Shown in pieces: positions 29,375-41,264 of a stretch of DNA of 64,000 bases. This stretch comes from JAXLYE01 sp046351595. Lineage in GTDB: Bacteria; Myxococcota_A; Polyangia; Palsa-1104; JAEUJZ01. Within the stretch, counting starts at the first letter, position 1; every line of letters starts with the position of its first letter. The stretch spans positions 310,001 through 374,000 of the forward strand of contig JAXLYE010000007.1 in assembly GCA_046351595.1 (NCBI GenBank). Reading direction: 5' to 3'. The notes under the pieces are model-generated. The model was not told where the DNA came from. It made no database searches and saw only the letters and a list, made by a program, of their open reading frames with translations. The position numbers and the translations under genes were made by a program.

Positions 29375-30139
29375 ATGCTCGAGACCTTGCTCGTCTACCT
29401 CGTCGCCGTCGTCGGCGTCCTCGGGTTCGTCTACGTCTGCTTCGCGGCCGGGATGCTCTACCGCCGCCTGTTCGGGCTGCCGATCTGGGTGAAGTTCCTC
29501 GAGCGCACCGGGTACCGGCGCAAGGAGGATCCGTCCGCGCCGATCGAGCAGCAGGCGCATGCGATCATGCGCGAGATCTTCCGTCCGGAGGGCGTCGCCC
29601 GCGGTCCCTGGATCCGCGAGATCGAGGGACATACGCTCACGTACAGCTCCTTGATGTATCGCGAGGGCGACGAGAACGTCACCCAGGAGAGCTGGCAGCT
29701 CGAGCTCCCCTCGGAGGTGCGGATGCAGGTGCAGATCCTGGAGCGCGGCCTCGCGAAGCCGGGGCTGTTGCAGAAGCTCGCGGACGCGGCGCTCGGGCGC
29801 AGCCGGCGCTGGGGCGAGCTCTTGCCGCACGAGCTGCGCACCGGCGACAAGGACTTCGACGAGCGGTTCGTCGTGCGCGCGGACAAGGGCCAGGCGCCGC
29901 CGCGATTCCTCACCGACCCCGAGGCCCGGCAGGCGCTGGCGACGCTGCCCGCGGCCTGCGTGGTCGTGGCGCAGCGCTGGGTCGTCCTGGACGATCCGGA
30001 AGGGACCCTGCGCCGCAAGTACGTGGGAATGGCGGTGACGCCGCGCCAGATGATGGAGCGCGAGCCTCCCGTGCATGAACACGCCGCGAACGTGCTCCTG
30101 ACCCTGGCGCGCTCGATCCGGGCGCAGGCCGCGCGCTGA
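29375..30139 (+). CDS. Unrecognised membrane-anchored protein
   Basis: 254 residues. It has an N-terminal transmembrane helix (LLVYLVAVVGVLGFVYVCFAAGMLY), then a soluble domain of about 220 residues with no family I recognise (IEGHTLTYSSLMYREGDENVT, LLPHELRTGDKDFDERFVVRA, TDPEARQALATLPA). It is probably a cytoplasmic or periplasmic domain tethered to the inner membrane. ATG 29375 starts directly before the helix; the upstream TTG at 29330 is less likely. Confidence 0.6.
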   Translation: MLETLLVYLVAVVGVLGFVYVCFAAGMLYRRLFGLPIWVKFLERTGYRRKEDPSAPIEQQAHAIMREIFRPEGVARGPWIREIEGHTLTYSSLMYREGDENVTQESWQLELPSEVRMQVQILERGLAKPGLLQKLADAALGRSRRWGELLPHELRTGDKDFDERFVVRADKGQAPPRFLTDPEARQALATLPAACVVVAQRWVVLDDPEGTLRRKYVGMAVTPRQMMEREPPVHEHAANVLLTLARSIRAQAAR

Positions 30140-30240
30140 GACACGGGCCCGGGCGCTCCCGGAAAGAAATCCCGTTACGTTTTCCTTTTCGATTTCAGAC
30201 AGTTGGCCGGTTCGCGGCTCCCCGATAAGAGGGAAGAGGC

Positions 30241-30290
30241 GGGATGGTGTACCCTGTCATACCGGGGTACCGGACCGGGTCCGGTAGGGA
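30241..30290. promoter_or_regulatory. Nested palindromes upstream of the 30351 gene
   Basis: TACCGGAC (30268-30275) and GTCCGGTA (30279-30286) form a perfect 8-bp inverted repeat with a CGG centre. It partly overlaps a second, imperfect one (GTACCC..GGGGTAC, 30249-30270). They could be an operator for the downstream gene or a terminator for the upstream one; there is no T-run, so an operator is favoured. Confidence 0.45.
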
Positions 30291-30350
30291 CCGCGCCGCG
30301 CGCGGCTCGATGAAGACGGGGCTTATCTGTAAATACGAGGCAAAGCCACA

Positions 30351-31382
30351 ATGCCGGACGGACTCGAAAAAGCCTTGGAGGTCATGCAGAACACCCAGAA
30401 CGAGTGCTACAGGCAGATGGCCCGCTTCGAGGAGCATAGAAAAATATATAAGTCTATTTTGTATAAGAATTATGAAAACATGAACTCGCTCGGTCTGACT
30501 ACTTATCTGTCGAATCTGTTGACCAACCATGTAAGCAACCCGGTTTATCAACACTTCAAATACAATGCGCCGGAATACCTGAACCGTATCAAGGCCGAGC
30601 ATCGCCCGAACGACGGCTGGATCACGTGGGCCCAGAAGGGCACCTACAACGCCGGCGTGGACGTCGTCGCCAAGTATGCGCACCTGGCCGTCAGCCCGAT
30701 CCAGATCTTCCTCCGCGACCTCGCCAGGAAGATTCCCAAAGAGACGTTCGACTCCCTCAACCCGAGCAACCTGCTCGTGCTCTCGATGCATTACCCATTG
30801 GTCCAGAAGTATCTCGCTCAGCGTGTCGATCAGCTGACCACGCCGATCCAATACTATTATGACTTCCGCGGCAGCTTCCAGAAGTCGATCATCAAGACGA
30901 AGGGGGCTTTTGCGAACCTCCGCGGGCACATCGGCGAGCTTGAAGGCGGCCCGATGGCACGGACCGTCCAGCTCTCGAAGATCATCTTGGATATGACCGA
31001 GCAGTCGATTGCGGGAAAGATCGGTGTCGCGCTGGCGCTGTTCACGCTGTATCAGGTTCCGACGTTCCGCCGGCGCACCAATGCGTCCTTCAATACGCTG
31101 TTTCCCAAGGGCACGATGTGGGGCTATTTCGGGCGCTCGATCCCGGTGCGGTTCATCTTCTCGAAGCCGCTGGCCAAGATCCACGGCAACCCGATGCTGT
31201 CCTTCACGGTCGTGACGTATATGGTCGCGATGTCCATGGCGAAGACCATCCAGGACAGCCTGACCCTCAAAGAGAAGCACTCGGATATCTACGAGCGCCT
31301 GCAGAGCTATGACCGCGAAGTGGTGAACGCCCCGCTGCACCTCAAGTACCGCGATACGCTGGAGGATCTGCGCAAGAAGTAG
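30351..31382 (+). CDS. Unrecognised 343-residue protein
   Basis: No family is recognised. The N-terminus is hydrophilic, rich in Tyr/Asn/Lys (EEHRKIYKSILYKNYENMNS), and its codons are clearly AT-richer than the neighbours for the first about 250 bp; the rest is normal GC. The central region is helical with a moderately hydrophobic stretch (KIGVALALFTLYQVPTF) and a late segment (PMLSFTVVTYMVAMSMAKTI) that could be membrane-associated. ATG 30351 has GAGG 10 bp upstream. It has its own leader with palindromes and no co-directional partner nearby. Confidence 0.6.
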   Translation: MPDGLEKALEVMQNTQNECYRQMARFEEHRKIYKSILYKNYENMNSLGLTTYLSNLLTNHVSNPVYQHFKYNAPEYLNRIKAEHRPNDGWITWAQKGTYNAGVDVVAKYAHLAVSPIQIFLRDLARKIPKETFDSLNPSNLLVLSMHYPLVQKYLAQRVDQLTTPIQYYYDFRGSFQKSIIKTKGAFANLRGHIGELEGGPMARTVQLSKIILDMTEQSIAGKIGVALALFTLYQVPTFRRRTNASFNTLFPKGTMWGYFGRSIPVRFIFSKPLAKIHGNPMLSFTVVTYMVAMSMAKTIQDSLTLKEKHSDIYERLQSYDREVVNAPLHLKYRDTLEDLRKK

Positions 31383-31511
31383 CCGGCCGAGCGCGCCGGT
31401 CGCACCGACGGTACGGCGCTCGGATTCTGCTGGCAGTACGAGCGCGGACGGGGCTTATTGACCATTCCGTCAACAAGCGGCGGACGTGCTCGGTCCGCTC
31501 GGGCGCACCGC

Positions 31512-32303
31512 TCAGTGGACGTCCGCGATCCGCGCCTCGGCCTCGTTTACCGAGACGCCGAGCTTCTGCAGAAGCTCCTGCAGGATGTAGCTGGCGACCT
31601 GGCTGGGCCGGGTCCCGGGGCCGAAGCCCGCGTCATACCCGAGCTCCTTGGCGAGCTTGTGATCGATGCGCGGACCGCCGAGGACGAGCAGCAGATCGCG
31701 CAGCCCCTGCTTGCGCGCCAGCTCCGTCAGCTGCCGGCTGTTCTCTTTGTGCACGTCGCGCTGCGTGATGATCTGCGAGACCAGGACGGCGTCGGCCTTG
31801 AGCTCGCCCGCCCGCGCCAGCAGCGCCGCGTTGTCGACCTGCGCGCCGAGGTTGTAGGCGTCAAACCACGGGTATGCCTCGAGCCCCTTGTCGCCGGCGT
31901 AGCCCTTCATGTTGAGGATGGCGTCGATGCCGACGGTGTGCGCGTCGCTGCCGGTGCAGGCGCCGACCACCACGACCTTGCGGCCGACGAGCTGCTTGAT
32001 GATCGAGTTGATCTGCTTGGCGCTCCAGTGCGGCGCGCTGACCTCGGGCACCTCGATCTCGGCGAAGTCCACGCTCACCGACGTGGTCGCGTAGACGACG
32101 AAGAAGCTGAAGGAGGAGCCGGCCGGCTCCATGGTCGCGACCAGGATGTTCGTGAGGCCCATCTTCTCGCACAGCCGCCGCGCCGCCTCCTTGGCCCGCC
32201 CCGAGGCCGGCACCGGCAGCGTGAACGAGATCTGGATGCGGCCGTCGTCTCGTCGGTCGCCGTACATCCGGATGGGTTGGGGGGGACGCCGCTCAGCGCT
32301 CAT
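31512..32303 (-). CDS. KamE-like B12-dependent aminomutase small subunit
   Basis: 263 residues: an N-terminal OAM dimerisation domain, then a Rossmann-type cobalamin-binding domain with DxHxxG (SDAHTVG; His122) and a lysine exactly 11 residues later (Lys133 in NMKGYAG). In lysine 5,6-aminomutase beta subunit, the corresponding His and Lys bind cobalamin and PLP with the same spacing. GGPRIDHKLAKELGYDAGFGPGT is also typical. The alpha (KamD) subunit, which holds the main active site, is not in the window, so the exact substrate (lysine or ornithine) is open. Confidence 0.85.
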   Translation of the reverse strand: MSAERRPPQPIRMYGDRRDDGRIQISFTLPVPASGRAKEAARRLCEKMGLTNILVATMEPAGSSFSFFVVYATTSVSVDFAEIEVPEVSAPHWSAKQINSIIKQLVGRKVVVVGACTGSDAHTVGIDAILNMKGYAGDKGLEAYPWFDAYNLGAQVDNAALLARAGELKADAVLVSQIITQRDVHKENSRQLTELARKQGLRDLLLVLGGPRIDHKLAKELGYDAGFGPGTRPSQVASYILQELLQKLGVSVNEAEARIADVH

Positions 32304-32355
32304 GGGCCCACGTTACCACGAGGCCCGCGCCGGCTTCACTGCGAGCGCACCGCGA

Positions 32356-33866
32356 CTACAGCAGATCCGCGACGCCGAGCACCACCACCGCCAGCGCCGC
32401 GGCGACCTGGTTGAGCTCCTGCGGATCGACCTTGTCGACGGTGTCGGCGGCGGAGTGGTGGTACAGGAAGTAGCGCTCGCCCGCGACCTTGAGGCCCGCG
32501 ACCGGCACGCCGCGCTCCTCGAGCGGCAGGATGTCGACGCCGCCGCCCGGCGCGGTGAGCAGCGTCGCACCGAGCGGCTCGAGCAGACCGAGGATCGCCT
32601 GCAGGCGGGCGCGCACCGTCTCGGGGCCGGTGAAGGTCAGGCCGAGCGGTCGGAACACGCCGGAGTCGGCCTCCAGCGCGAACAGGTGCGGCTCCTTGGC
32701 GTGGGCCTCGGCGTAGGCCTTGGCGCCGGCCATGCCGTTCTCCTCGTTGACCCACAGCACCAGGCGCACGGTGCGGCGCGGGCGGAGGCCGAGCTCCTTG
32801 AGCGAAAGGAGCGCGTGCCACGCTGCGACGCAGTTGCCGCCGTCGTCCTGCGCGCCCTGGCCGACGTCCCAGCTGTCGCTGTGGCAGCCGAAGGCGACGA
32901 TCTCGTCGGGGCGCTCGCTGCCGCGCAGCTCCGCGAGGACGTTGCGCGAGGGCGCGGGCGAGAGCTTCTGCGCCTCGAGCTTGAGCGTCACGCGCGGCTT
33001 CTGCCCGCGCTGGCCCATGCGCCAGAGCATCTCGGCGTCCTCGGGCGTCACCGCGGCGGCGGGCAGGCGGGGCAGGGCCGGGTCGTAGCGCATGGCGCCG
33101 GTGTGCGGCGTGTACAGCGACTGCGGCGTCAGCGACCGCAGGAGCACGCCGACGGCGCCGACCTGCGCCGCCTTGATCGCGCCCTGCGCGCGGTAGATGT
33201 ACTTGTGCTCGTAGTCGTCGAAGGGGATGGCGTAGAGGACGATCTTGCCGCGGGCCTCGTCGGCGCGTGCTGCCAGCTCGTCGAAGCTGCGCACCGCCAG
33301 CACCTCGGCTGTGAGGCCCTCGGGCGGCGTCGCCGCGCCCTCGCCCAGCCCGAGCACCGCCAGCCGGGCCTCGCGCGGCGACAGGAGCGTCAGCGACTCG
33401 GCGCCGCGGACCCAGCGCGGCACCTGCACCGGCTCGGCGCGCGGGGCCAGGCCGTCGCGCTGCATCTCGCCGAGGATCCAGTCGAGCGCGCGCTCGAGGC
33501 CGGCGCTGCCCGAGAGCCGCGGCCCGAACGTGTCGCACAGGTAGGCGAGACGCTGGTACGGCCGCGGGTCGCGGGCCAGCGCGTTGATCAGCTTCACCGC
33601 GAGGCCGCGGTGGCGACTCAGGTCGATGGCCGCGGTGCCGGGCGGCGCGGCCTGGCTCGCGGCCGGCGCGGTCGCCGTCCCCTTGGCGGGCCTGGGACCG
33701 GGCGCTGTGTCGCTGGCTGCGGCGCTGCGCGCCATGGGCGGGGCGGCGAGCGCTGCCGGTGCCTCGGCGCGTCCCGAGAGCGCGAGCGTGGCCACGAGCA
33801 GCACGCCCGCACCCCGGCCGCGCGCCGCGGTCCTGCCCCCGGATCGCAGGTTCAAGGCCACGGGCT

Positions 33867-33870
<4 letters not shown>
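32356..33870 (-). CDS. M28-family zinc peptidase, carboxypeptidase Q-like, secreted
   Basis: About 504 residues. Hydrophobic leader (GVLLVATLALSGRAEA), Ala/Pro spacer, then a PA-insert domain (GKIVLYAIPFDDYEHKYIYR) and the di-zinc M28 catalytic domain: metal ligands in CHSDSWDVGQGAQDDGGN, the catalytic Glu in WVNEENGMAG and the final His in YHHSAADTVDKVD. It removes amino acids from peptide ends in the periplasm or outside. GTG 33870 overlaps the aminopeptidase N stop as GTGA, so translation is coupled. The frame open above it is a shadow of the aminopeptidase gene. Confidence 0.86.
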
Positions 33871-36446
<2,576 letters not shown>

Positions 36447-36704
36447 GACTGAGCCGAGATTACCCTACGCGCGCGCTCGGAGCCGTATGTTTTCTCGGGT
36501 TCGCTTCTTCGTAGAATCCGCTTGGGAACCCGCTTGGGAGACTCGCTTAGGAGTCCGCCCGGCTCTTGGTCTGTCCGGTCCTGCCGGTCGTTGCTGCCCC
36601 CACCGGGCCAGACCCCGCGAGGCCGACCGGGACGGAACCGGTTCGACCGCTCGCTGTCGTTGAGGTATGACCGGAATGACCAGACTGGGAACAAGGGAGG
36701 AGTG

Positions 36705-38069
36705 ATGCTGCCGCAGCTCGATGAGGAGGCCCACACCGCGCTCTCGCACCGCCGCCGGGAGCTGTCGCGTCGACTCGGCGGCGCGCCGATCCTGGTGACC
36801 GCCGGCCGCGCGCCGTCGCGCAACTACCCGGCCAACCAGTACGACTTCCGCGCCTGCAGCCACTTCCTGTACCTGGTCGGCCTGCCGCTGCCCGACGCGG
36901 CGCTGCTGCTGAACCATTGCGAAGCGGGCCGCTCGACGCTGTTCGTGCCGCCGCCGGCCGAGGACGACGCGCTGTGGCACGGCGAGCTGCCCTCGCTCGA
37001 CGCGCTCCGCGCGCTTACGGGCGTCGACGCGGTGCGCCCGATCGACGAGCTGCAGCCCGAGCTCGACAAGCTCGAACGGCTGTCCGCGGTGACCCGCCTG
37101 CCGCTGCCCCAGAGCCCGAGCGCCCGCGACGAGGAGCTGGCCCTGGGCGTCATCGAGCTGCGCCTGCGCCACGACGCCTGCGCGGTGCGCGAGCTGCGCC
37201 GCGCCGCGGCCGTGACCACCGCGGCCCACGCCGCCGGCATGCGCGCGACCCGCGTCGGAGCCACGGTCGCCAGCGTGCGCGCCGCCATGGAGGAGCGCGT
37301 CCTCGCCGCCGACTTCACCATGGCCTACCCGCCGATCGTCACGACGCGCGGCGAGATCCTGCACTGCTACGACCGCAGCGGCACCCTCTCGGCCGGTGAC
37401 CTCCTGCTCGCCGACGTCGGCGCCGAGAGCGACACCGGCTGGGCCTCGGACGTCACGCGCACCTGGCCGGCGACCGGCCGCTTCTCGCCGAGCCAGCGCG
37501 CCGTATACGAGCTGGTGCTAGCGGCGCAGCGGGACGCCATCGCCGCGGTCCGCCCCGGCGTGCGCTACCGCGACGTGCACCTGGTCGCCTGCCGCACCCT
37601 GTGCCGCGGCCTGGTCGACGAGGGCCTGCTGTCCGGTCAGGTCGACGGCCTGGTCGAGCGCGGCGCGCACGCGCTGTTCTTCCCGCACGGCGTCGGCCAC
37701 CTGCTCGGCCTCGACGTGCACGACATGGAGGATCTCGGCGACCGCGCCGGCTACGCCCCGGGACGCCGCCGCTCGTCGCAGTTCGGCCTGGCGTACCTGC
37801 GCCTCGACCGCGACCTCACGCCTGGCATGGCCGTGACCATCGAGCCCGGCCTGTACTTCGTGCCCGCGATCCTGCAGCGCGCGAAGCTCACCGCGCCGTT
37901 CGCCGACTGCTTCCACCCCGAGCGCCTGTCCCGCTTCGCCGACGTGCGCGGCATCCGCATCGAGGACGACGTGCTGGTCACCGAAACCGGCAGCGAGGTC
38001 CTGACCGCCGACATCCCCAAGACCGTCGCCGCCGTCGAGGCCGCGGTGGGAGGCGGCGAGGCCCGCTGA
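36705..38069 (+). CDS. pepP: Xaa-Pro aminopeptidase, M24B family
   Basis: 454 residues. The N-terminal aminopeptidase P domain (PANQYDFRACSHFLYLVGLPLP) is followed by the pita-bread fold with the five metal ligands: Asp/Asp in LADVGAESDTGWASDVTRTW, His in FFPHGVGHLLGLDVHD, Glu in TIEPGLYF, and Glu in GIRIEDDVLVTETG. It cleaves N-terminal residues before proline. ATG 36705 has GGGAGGAG upstream; the frame before it is shadow. Confidence 0.93.
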   Translation: MLPQLDEEAHTALSHRRRELSRRLGGAPILVTAGRAPSRNYPANQYDFRACSHFLYLVGLPLPDAALLLNHCEAGRSTLFVPPPAEDDALWHGELPSLDALRALTGVDAVRPIDELQPELDKLERLSAVTRLPLPQSPSARDEELALGVIELRLRHDACAVRELRRAAAVTTAAHAAGMRATRVGATVASVRAAMEERVLAADFTMAYPPIVTTRGEILHCYDRSGTLSAGDLLLADVGAESDTGWASDVTRTWPATGRFSPSQRAVYELVLAAQRDAIAAVRPGVRYRDVHLVACRTLCRGLVDEGLLSGQVDGLVERGAHALFFPHGVGHLLGLDVHDMEDLGDRAGYAPGRRRSSQFGLAYLRLDRDLTPGMAVTIEPGLYFVPAILQRAKLTAPFADCFHPERLSRFADVRGIRIEDDVLVTETGSEVLTADIPKTVAAVEAAVGGGEAR

Positions 38070-38111
38070 TTTCCCCAGCCGCCGCCCGCGGCGCGCCGCT
38101 ACCATCGGCCC

Positions 38112-39698
38112 ATGTCGGAGCGCCCCCGATCCGCGTGGTCCCCCAAGCTCGGCGAGTTCGGCGAGCTCGGCCTGCCGCTCGTCGCCGCGACCGTGTGCAG
38201 CGCGCTCGGGAGCGGCGCGCGACCGCTGGCCGTGGCAGCGTGGCTGGCCCCGCTGTTCTTCCTGCGCTTCCTGACGCTTGCGCGCGGGCCGCTGCGGCTG
38301 CGCTTCGCCGTCGCCGGGCTGCTGAACTCGGCGGCGATCGCGGTGGCGATGCGCGGCATGATCCCGGTGCCGCCCGCGATCTACGCGGGCCTGAGCGTCA
38401 CCATCGGCTTTGCGACGCTGCTGCCGCTGCTCCTGCACGCGCTCGTGCGGCCGCGCCTGCCCGTCGGGCTGGCGCTGCTCGTGCTGCCGGTGGCGCTCGT
38501 CGGCTCCGAGCACCTGATGGTGCAGCTGCAGCCCTTCGGCAGCTGGGGCGCGGTGGCGTACTCGCAGGCGGGCGTGCTGCCGCTCGTGCAGCTCGGCGCG
38601 CTCTTCGGCCTGTCCGGCGTGCCGCTGCTCATCGGCCTGTTCGCCGCCGCCGTCATCGAGGCCTGGCACCTCGGCCGGCGCGCGCTTTTGCAGCGGCACG
38701 GGGCGCCGGTGCGGCGCGGCCTGGCGCTTTCGATCGGGCTCGCGGTCGCCGCGGCGCTCGTCGGGCAGCTGCGGCTGCAGCGGGCGCAGGCCGGCCAGGC
38801 GGAGGCGCCGCAGGTGGTGGTGGCGACGGTGGGCTCGGTGCTCTCCGAGCCGCTGTCCGAGCTCCAGCGCCCGCTCTACGCGCTCGACGCCGCCGCGGCC
38901 CTGCAGGCGGTGCGCTGGTCCGAGCTGTTGGCGCAGGCCGAGCGCGTGCGCGCGGATCTCTTGCTGCGCACCCGCTCGGCGGCGCGGCAGGGCGCGGCGA
39001 TCGTCGTGTGGCCCGAGACCGCGGCGATCGTGCCGGCCGCCGACGAGGCCCGCTTCCTCGCCGAGGCCGGGGCGGTGGCGCGCGAGGGCCGGATCTACCT
39101 GGCGGCGGCGCTGGGCACGCTGCTGCGCTCCGCCCCGGGCGCGGTGGCCGCCGACGAGCGCCTGCTCGACAACCAGGTCGTGCTGCTCGGGCCCGACGGG
39201 CAGGTGCTGGCGCGCTACCGCAAGACCATGCCCGTGCCCGGGGCCGAGGCGGCGCTGATCCGGCGCGGTGACCAGCCGCCGCCGATCGTGGCGACGCCGT
39301 ACGGCCGGCTGGCGCTGCTGATCTGCTTCGACCTCGACTTCCCGCGCCTGGTGCGCGGCGTCGCGGCGGCGGGCGCGGAGCTGCTGCTGGTGCCGGCCGA
39401 GGACTGGCGCGCCATCGACCCCTACCACAGCCACATGGCCGCCTTCCGCGCCGTCGAGAACGGCCTGTCGCTGGTGCGCGCGACGCGCTACGGCCTGTCG
39501 CTGGCGGTCGATCCGTACGGTCGGGTGCGCGGCGCGGCGGACTACTTCGAGCCCGCCCGGGGTGAGCTCATGGCGTCGCTGCCGCGCGCCGGGGTCGCGA
39601 CCCCGTACACCCGCTTGGGCGACTTTATCGGCTGGAGCTGCGCGGCGCTCGCCGCCCTGCTGTGGCTGTGGGCGGCGCGCGCTATCCTTCTTAAGTAA
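38112..39698 (+). CDS. lnt: Apolipoprotein N-acyltransferase
   Basis: 528 residues: several N-terminal transmembrane helices (e.g. PLFFLRFLTLARGPLRLRF; ALALLVLPVALVGSE-like) then a carbon-nitrogen hydrolase domain. The catalytic Glu is in WPETAAI, the Lys in RYRKTMPVPGAE and the Cys in LALLICFDLDFPRL; AFRAVENGLSLVRAT is the typical closing motif. It adds the third acyl chain to lipoproteins in the inner membrane. Starts 43 bp after pepP. Confidence 0.88.
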   Translation: MSERPRSAWSPKLGEFGELGLPLVAATVCSALGSGARPLAVAAWLAPLFFLRFLTLARGPLRLRFAVAGLLNSAAIAVAMRGMIPVPPAIYAGLSVTIGFATLLPLLLHALVRPRLPVGLALLVLPVALVGSEHLMVQLQPFGSWGAVAYSQAGVLPLVQLGALFGLSGVPLLIGLFAAAVIEAWHLGRRALLQRHGAPVRRGLALSIGLAVAAALVGQLRLQRAQAGQAEAPQVVVATVGSVLSEPLSELQRPLYALDAAAALQAVRWSELLAQAERVRADLLLRTRSAARQGAAIVVWPETAAIVPAADEARFLAEAGAVAREGRIYLAAALGTLLRSAPGAVAADERLLDNQVVLLGPDGQVLARYRKTMPVPGAEAALIRRGDQPPPIVATPYGRLALLICFDLDFPRLVRGVAAAGAELLLVPAEDWRAIDPYHSHMAAFRAVENGLSLVRATRYGLSLAVDPYGRVRGAADYFEPARGELMASLPRAGVATPYTRLGDFIGWSCAALAALLWLWAARAILLK

Positions 39699-39716
39699 CC
39701 ACCCGAGGAGATCGCC

Positions 39717-40277
39717 ATGCGTCCGCTCGCTCTGCTCGCGCTCCCCGCTCTTGTGGCCAGCCCGCCGGTCGTCGAGTCCGTCGCCGCCCTCGCGATCGCG
39801 GCGCTCGCGCCGGCTGGTTTCACGCTGACCACGACCCGGACCGCGCGCGCCGAGGCGATCGGCGCTCCGTCGCCCGGTGCCGCGACGCTGCCCGGCCCCG
39901 GCCAGCCCGGCCCCGGCGGCCACGGGGTCCGCTTCTCCTTCACCGACCTGCGCGGCGGCGGCTCCGTGCGCTGCGCCCTCTACAACAGCGACGGCGATCA
40001 CATGAAGCGCTCGTTCGCCGAGACCATGGGCCGCGTCGAGGGCGGGCGCGCCCAGTGTGTCTTCAGCAACGTCGCCCCCGGCGTCTACAGCGGCGGCGCC
40101 TTCCACGACGCCAACGACAACGGCAAGCTCGACACCAACTGGATCGGCATCCCCAAAGAGGGCGTGGCCTCGTCCAACAACGCCAAGGGGCGCATGGGCC
40201 CGCCCAAGTTCAAGGACGCCTCCTTCGAGTACAAAGGCGGCCTCTTCACGCAAGACCTGCGGATGAAGTACTTCTAG
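39717..40277 (+). CDS. Secreted DUF2141 protein
   Basis: 186 residues: signal region (LALLALPALVASPPVVESV), Pro/Gly spacer, and a DUF2141 domain with GVYSGGAFHDANDNGKLDTNW, GIPKEGVASSNNAKG and MGPPKFKDASFEYKGG. The DANDNGKLDTNWIGIP stretch is the family signature. Function unknown; the protein is exported. GAGGAG precedes the ATG. Follows lnt by 18 bp. Confidence 0.85.
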   Translation: MRPLALLALPALVASPPVVESVAALAIAALAPAGFTLTTTRTARAEAIGAPSPGAATLPGPGQPGPGGHGVRFSFTDLRGGGSVRCALYNSDGDHMKRSFAETMGRVEGGRAQCVFSNVAPGVYSGGAFHDANDNGKLDTNWIGIPKEGVASSNNAKGRMGPPKFKDASFEYKGGLFTQDLRMKYF

Positions 40278-40365
40278 TACGCTCGCAAAGTTCGAAGCGC
40301 CCGGCCTGGGCGCGCTCCAAGCCGACCGACCGCGCGAACGCAGTCACCAAGACGGAGGCACCCCC

Positions 40366-41034
40366 ATGTCCACGACCCCTGCGACCGAGCACACCGACAG
40401 CAAGCCGCGCATCGAGCTAAACGGCCCGGCGCCCGACTTCACCGCCAACACTACGCACGGTCCGATCACGCTGTCCAAGTGGGCGCCGGGCAAGTGGGTG
40501 ATCCTGTTCTCTCACCCCGCCGACTTCACGCCGGTGTGCACCACCGAGTTCATGGAGTTTGCGCGGATGTACGACGAGTTCGAGAAGCGCAACTGCGCGC
40601 TCATCGGCAACTCGATCGACAGCATCTACTCGCACATCGCCTGGGTGCGCGACATCGAGCACAAGGGCAACCTGAAGATCAAGTTCCCGGTCATCGCCGA
40701 TCTCGATCAGAAGGTCGCGCAGCTCTACGGCATGGTGCACAACCCGGCGTCGGTGACGGCGACGGTGCGCTGCGTCTACTTCATCGATCCGAACCGGACC
40801 ATCCGCGCGATGATCTACTACCCGCTCAACGTCGGCCGCAACTTCGACGAGATCCTGCGCGTGCTCGATGCGCTGCAGTTCGCGGACGCCAACAAGCTGG
40901 CGTGCCCGGCGAACTGGCGCCCCGGCCAGAGCGCGATCGTGCCGGCGCCGACGACGATGGAAGCGGCCGAGCAGCGCGTGGCCGACAAGTCGCTCGAGGT
41001 CCGCGACTGGTACCTGTCGCTCAAGAAGGTCTGA
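40366..41034 (+). CDS. 1-Cys peroxiredoxin (Prx6 type)
   Basis: 222 residues. Peroxidatic cysteine C58 in PADFTPVCTTEF; no clear resolving Cys at the usual 2-Cys position, and a C-terminal domain (ALQFADANKLACPANWRPGQSAIVP) typical of Prx6-like enzymes. It reduces peroxides in the cytoplasm. Normal GC and codon use. A hairpin lies just downstream. Confidence 0.92.
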   Translation: MSTTPATEHTDSKPRIELNGPAPDFTANTTHGPITLSKWAPGKWVILFSHPADFTPVCTTEFMEFARMYDEFEKRNCALIGNSIDSIYSHIAWVRDIEHKGNLKIKFPVIADLDQKVAQLYGMVHNPASVTATVRCVYFIDPNRTIRAMIYYPLNVGRNFDEILRVLDALQFADANKLACPANWRPGQSAIVPAPTTMEAAEQRVADKSLEVRDWYLSLKKV

Positions 41035-41038
41035 TAAG

Positions 41039-41060
41039 GGGGGCACTTTCCCGTGCCCCC
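41039..41060 (+). terminator. Hairpin terminator after the peroxiredoxin gene
   Basis: GGGGGCAC (41039-41046), a TTTCCC loop and GTGCCCCC (41053-41060) form a perfect 8-bp stem right after the stop codon at 41034. It has no T-tract. Confidence 0.6.
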
Positions 41061-41264
41061 TCATCGTAAGGGCCCTGGCAAAGCTCGACGAGCCTCCCCC
41101 CCGCCGCGCGTTGCTCGCGCGGGTCTTGTCACGGCAAGAGTTCCGAGGTCGTGAACCAGCGATCGCTACGCGCGCACGGGCACGCGCGGTCCGCACCCTG
41201 CGCGTGCTGCCGTCGCTGCGTACTCGGCGTTGACCTGCGCAGTCGGCCTCGCTAGGGTGCGCGC

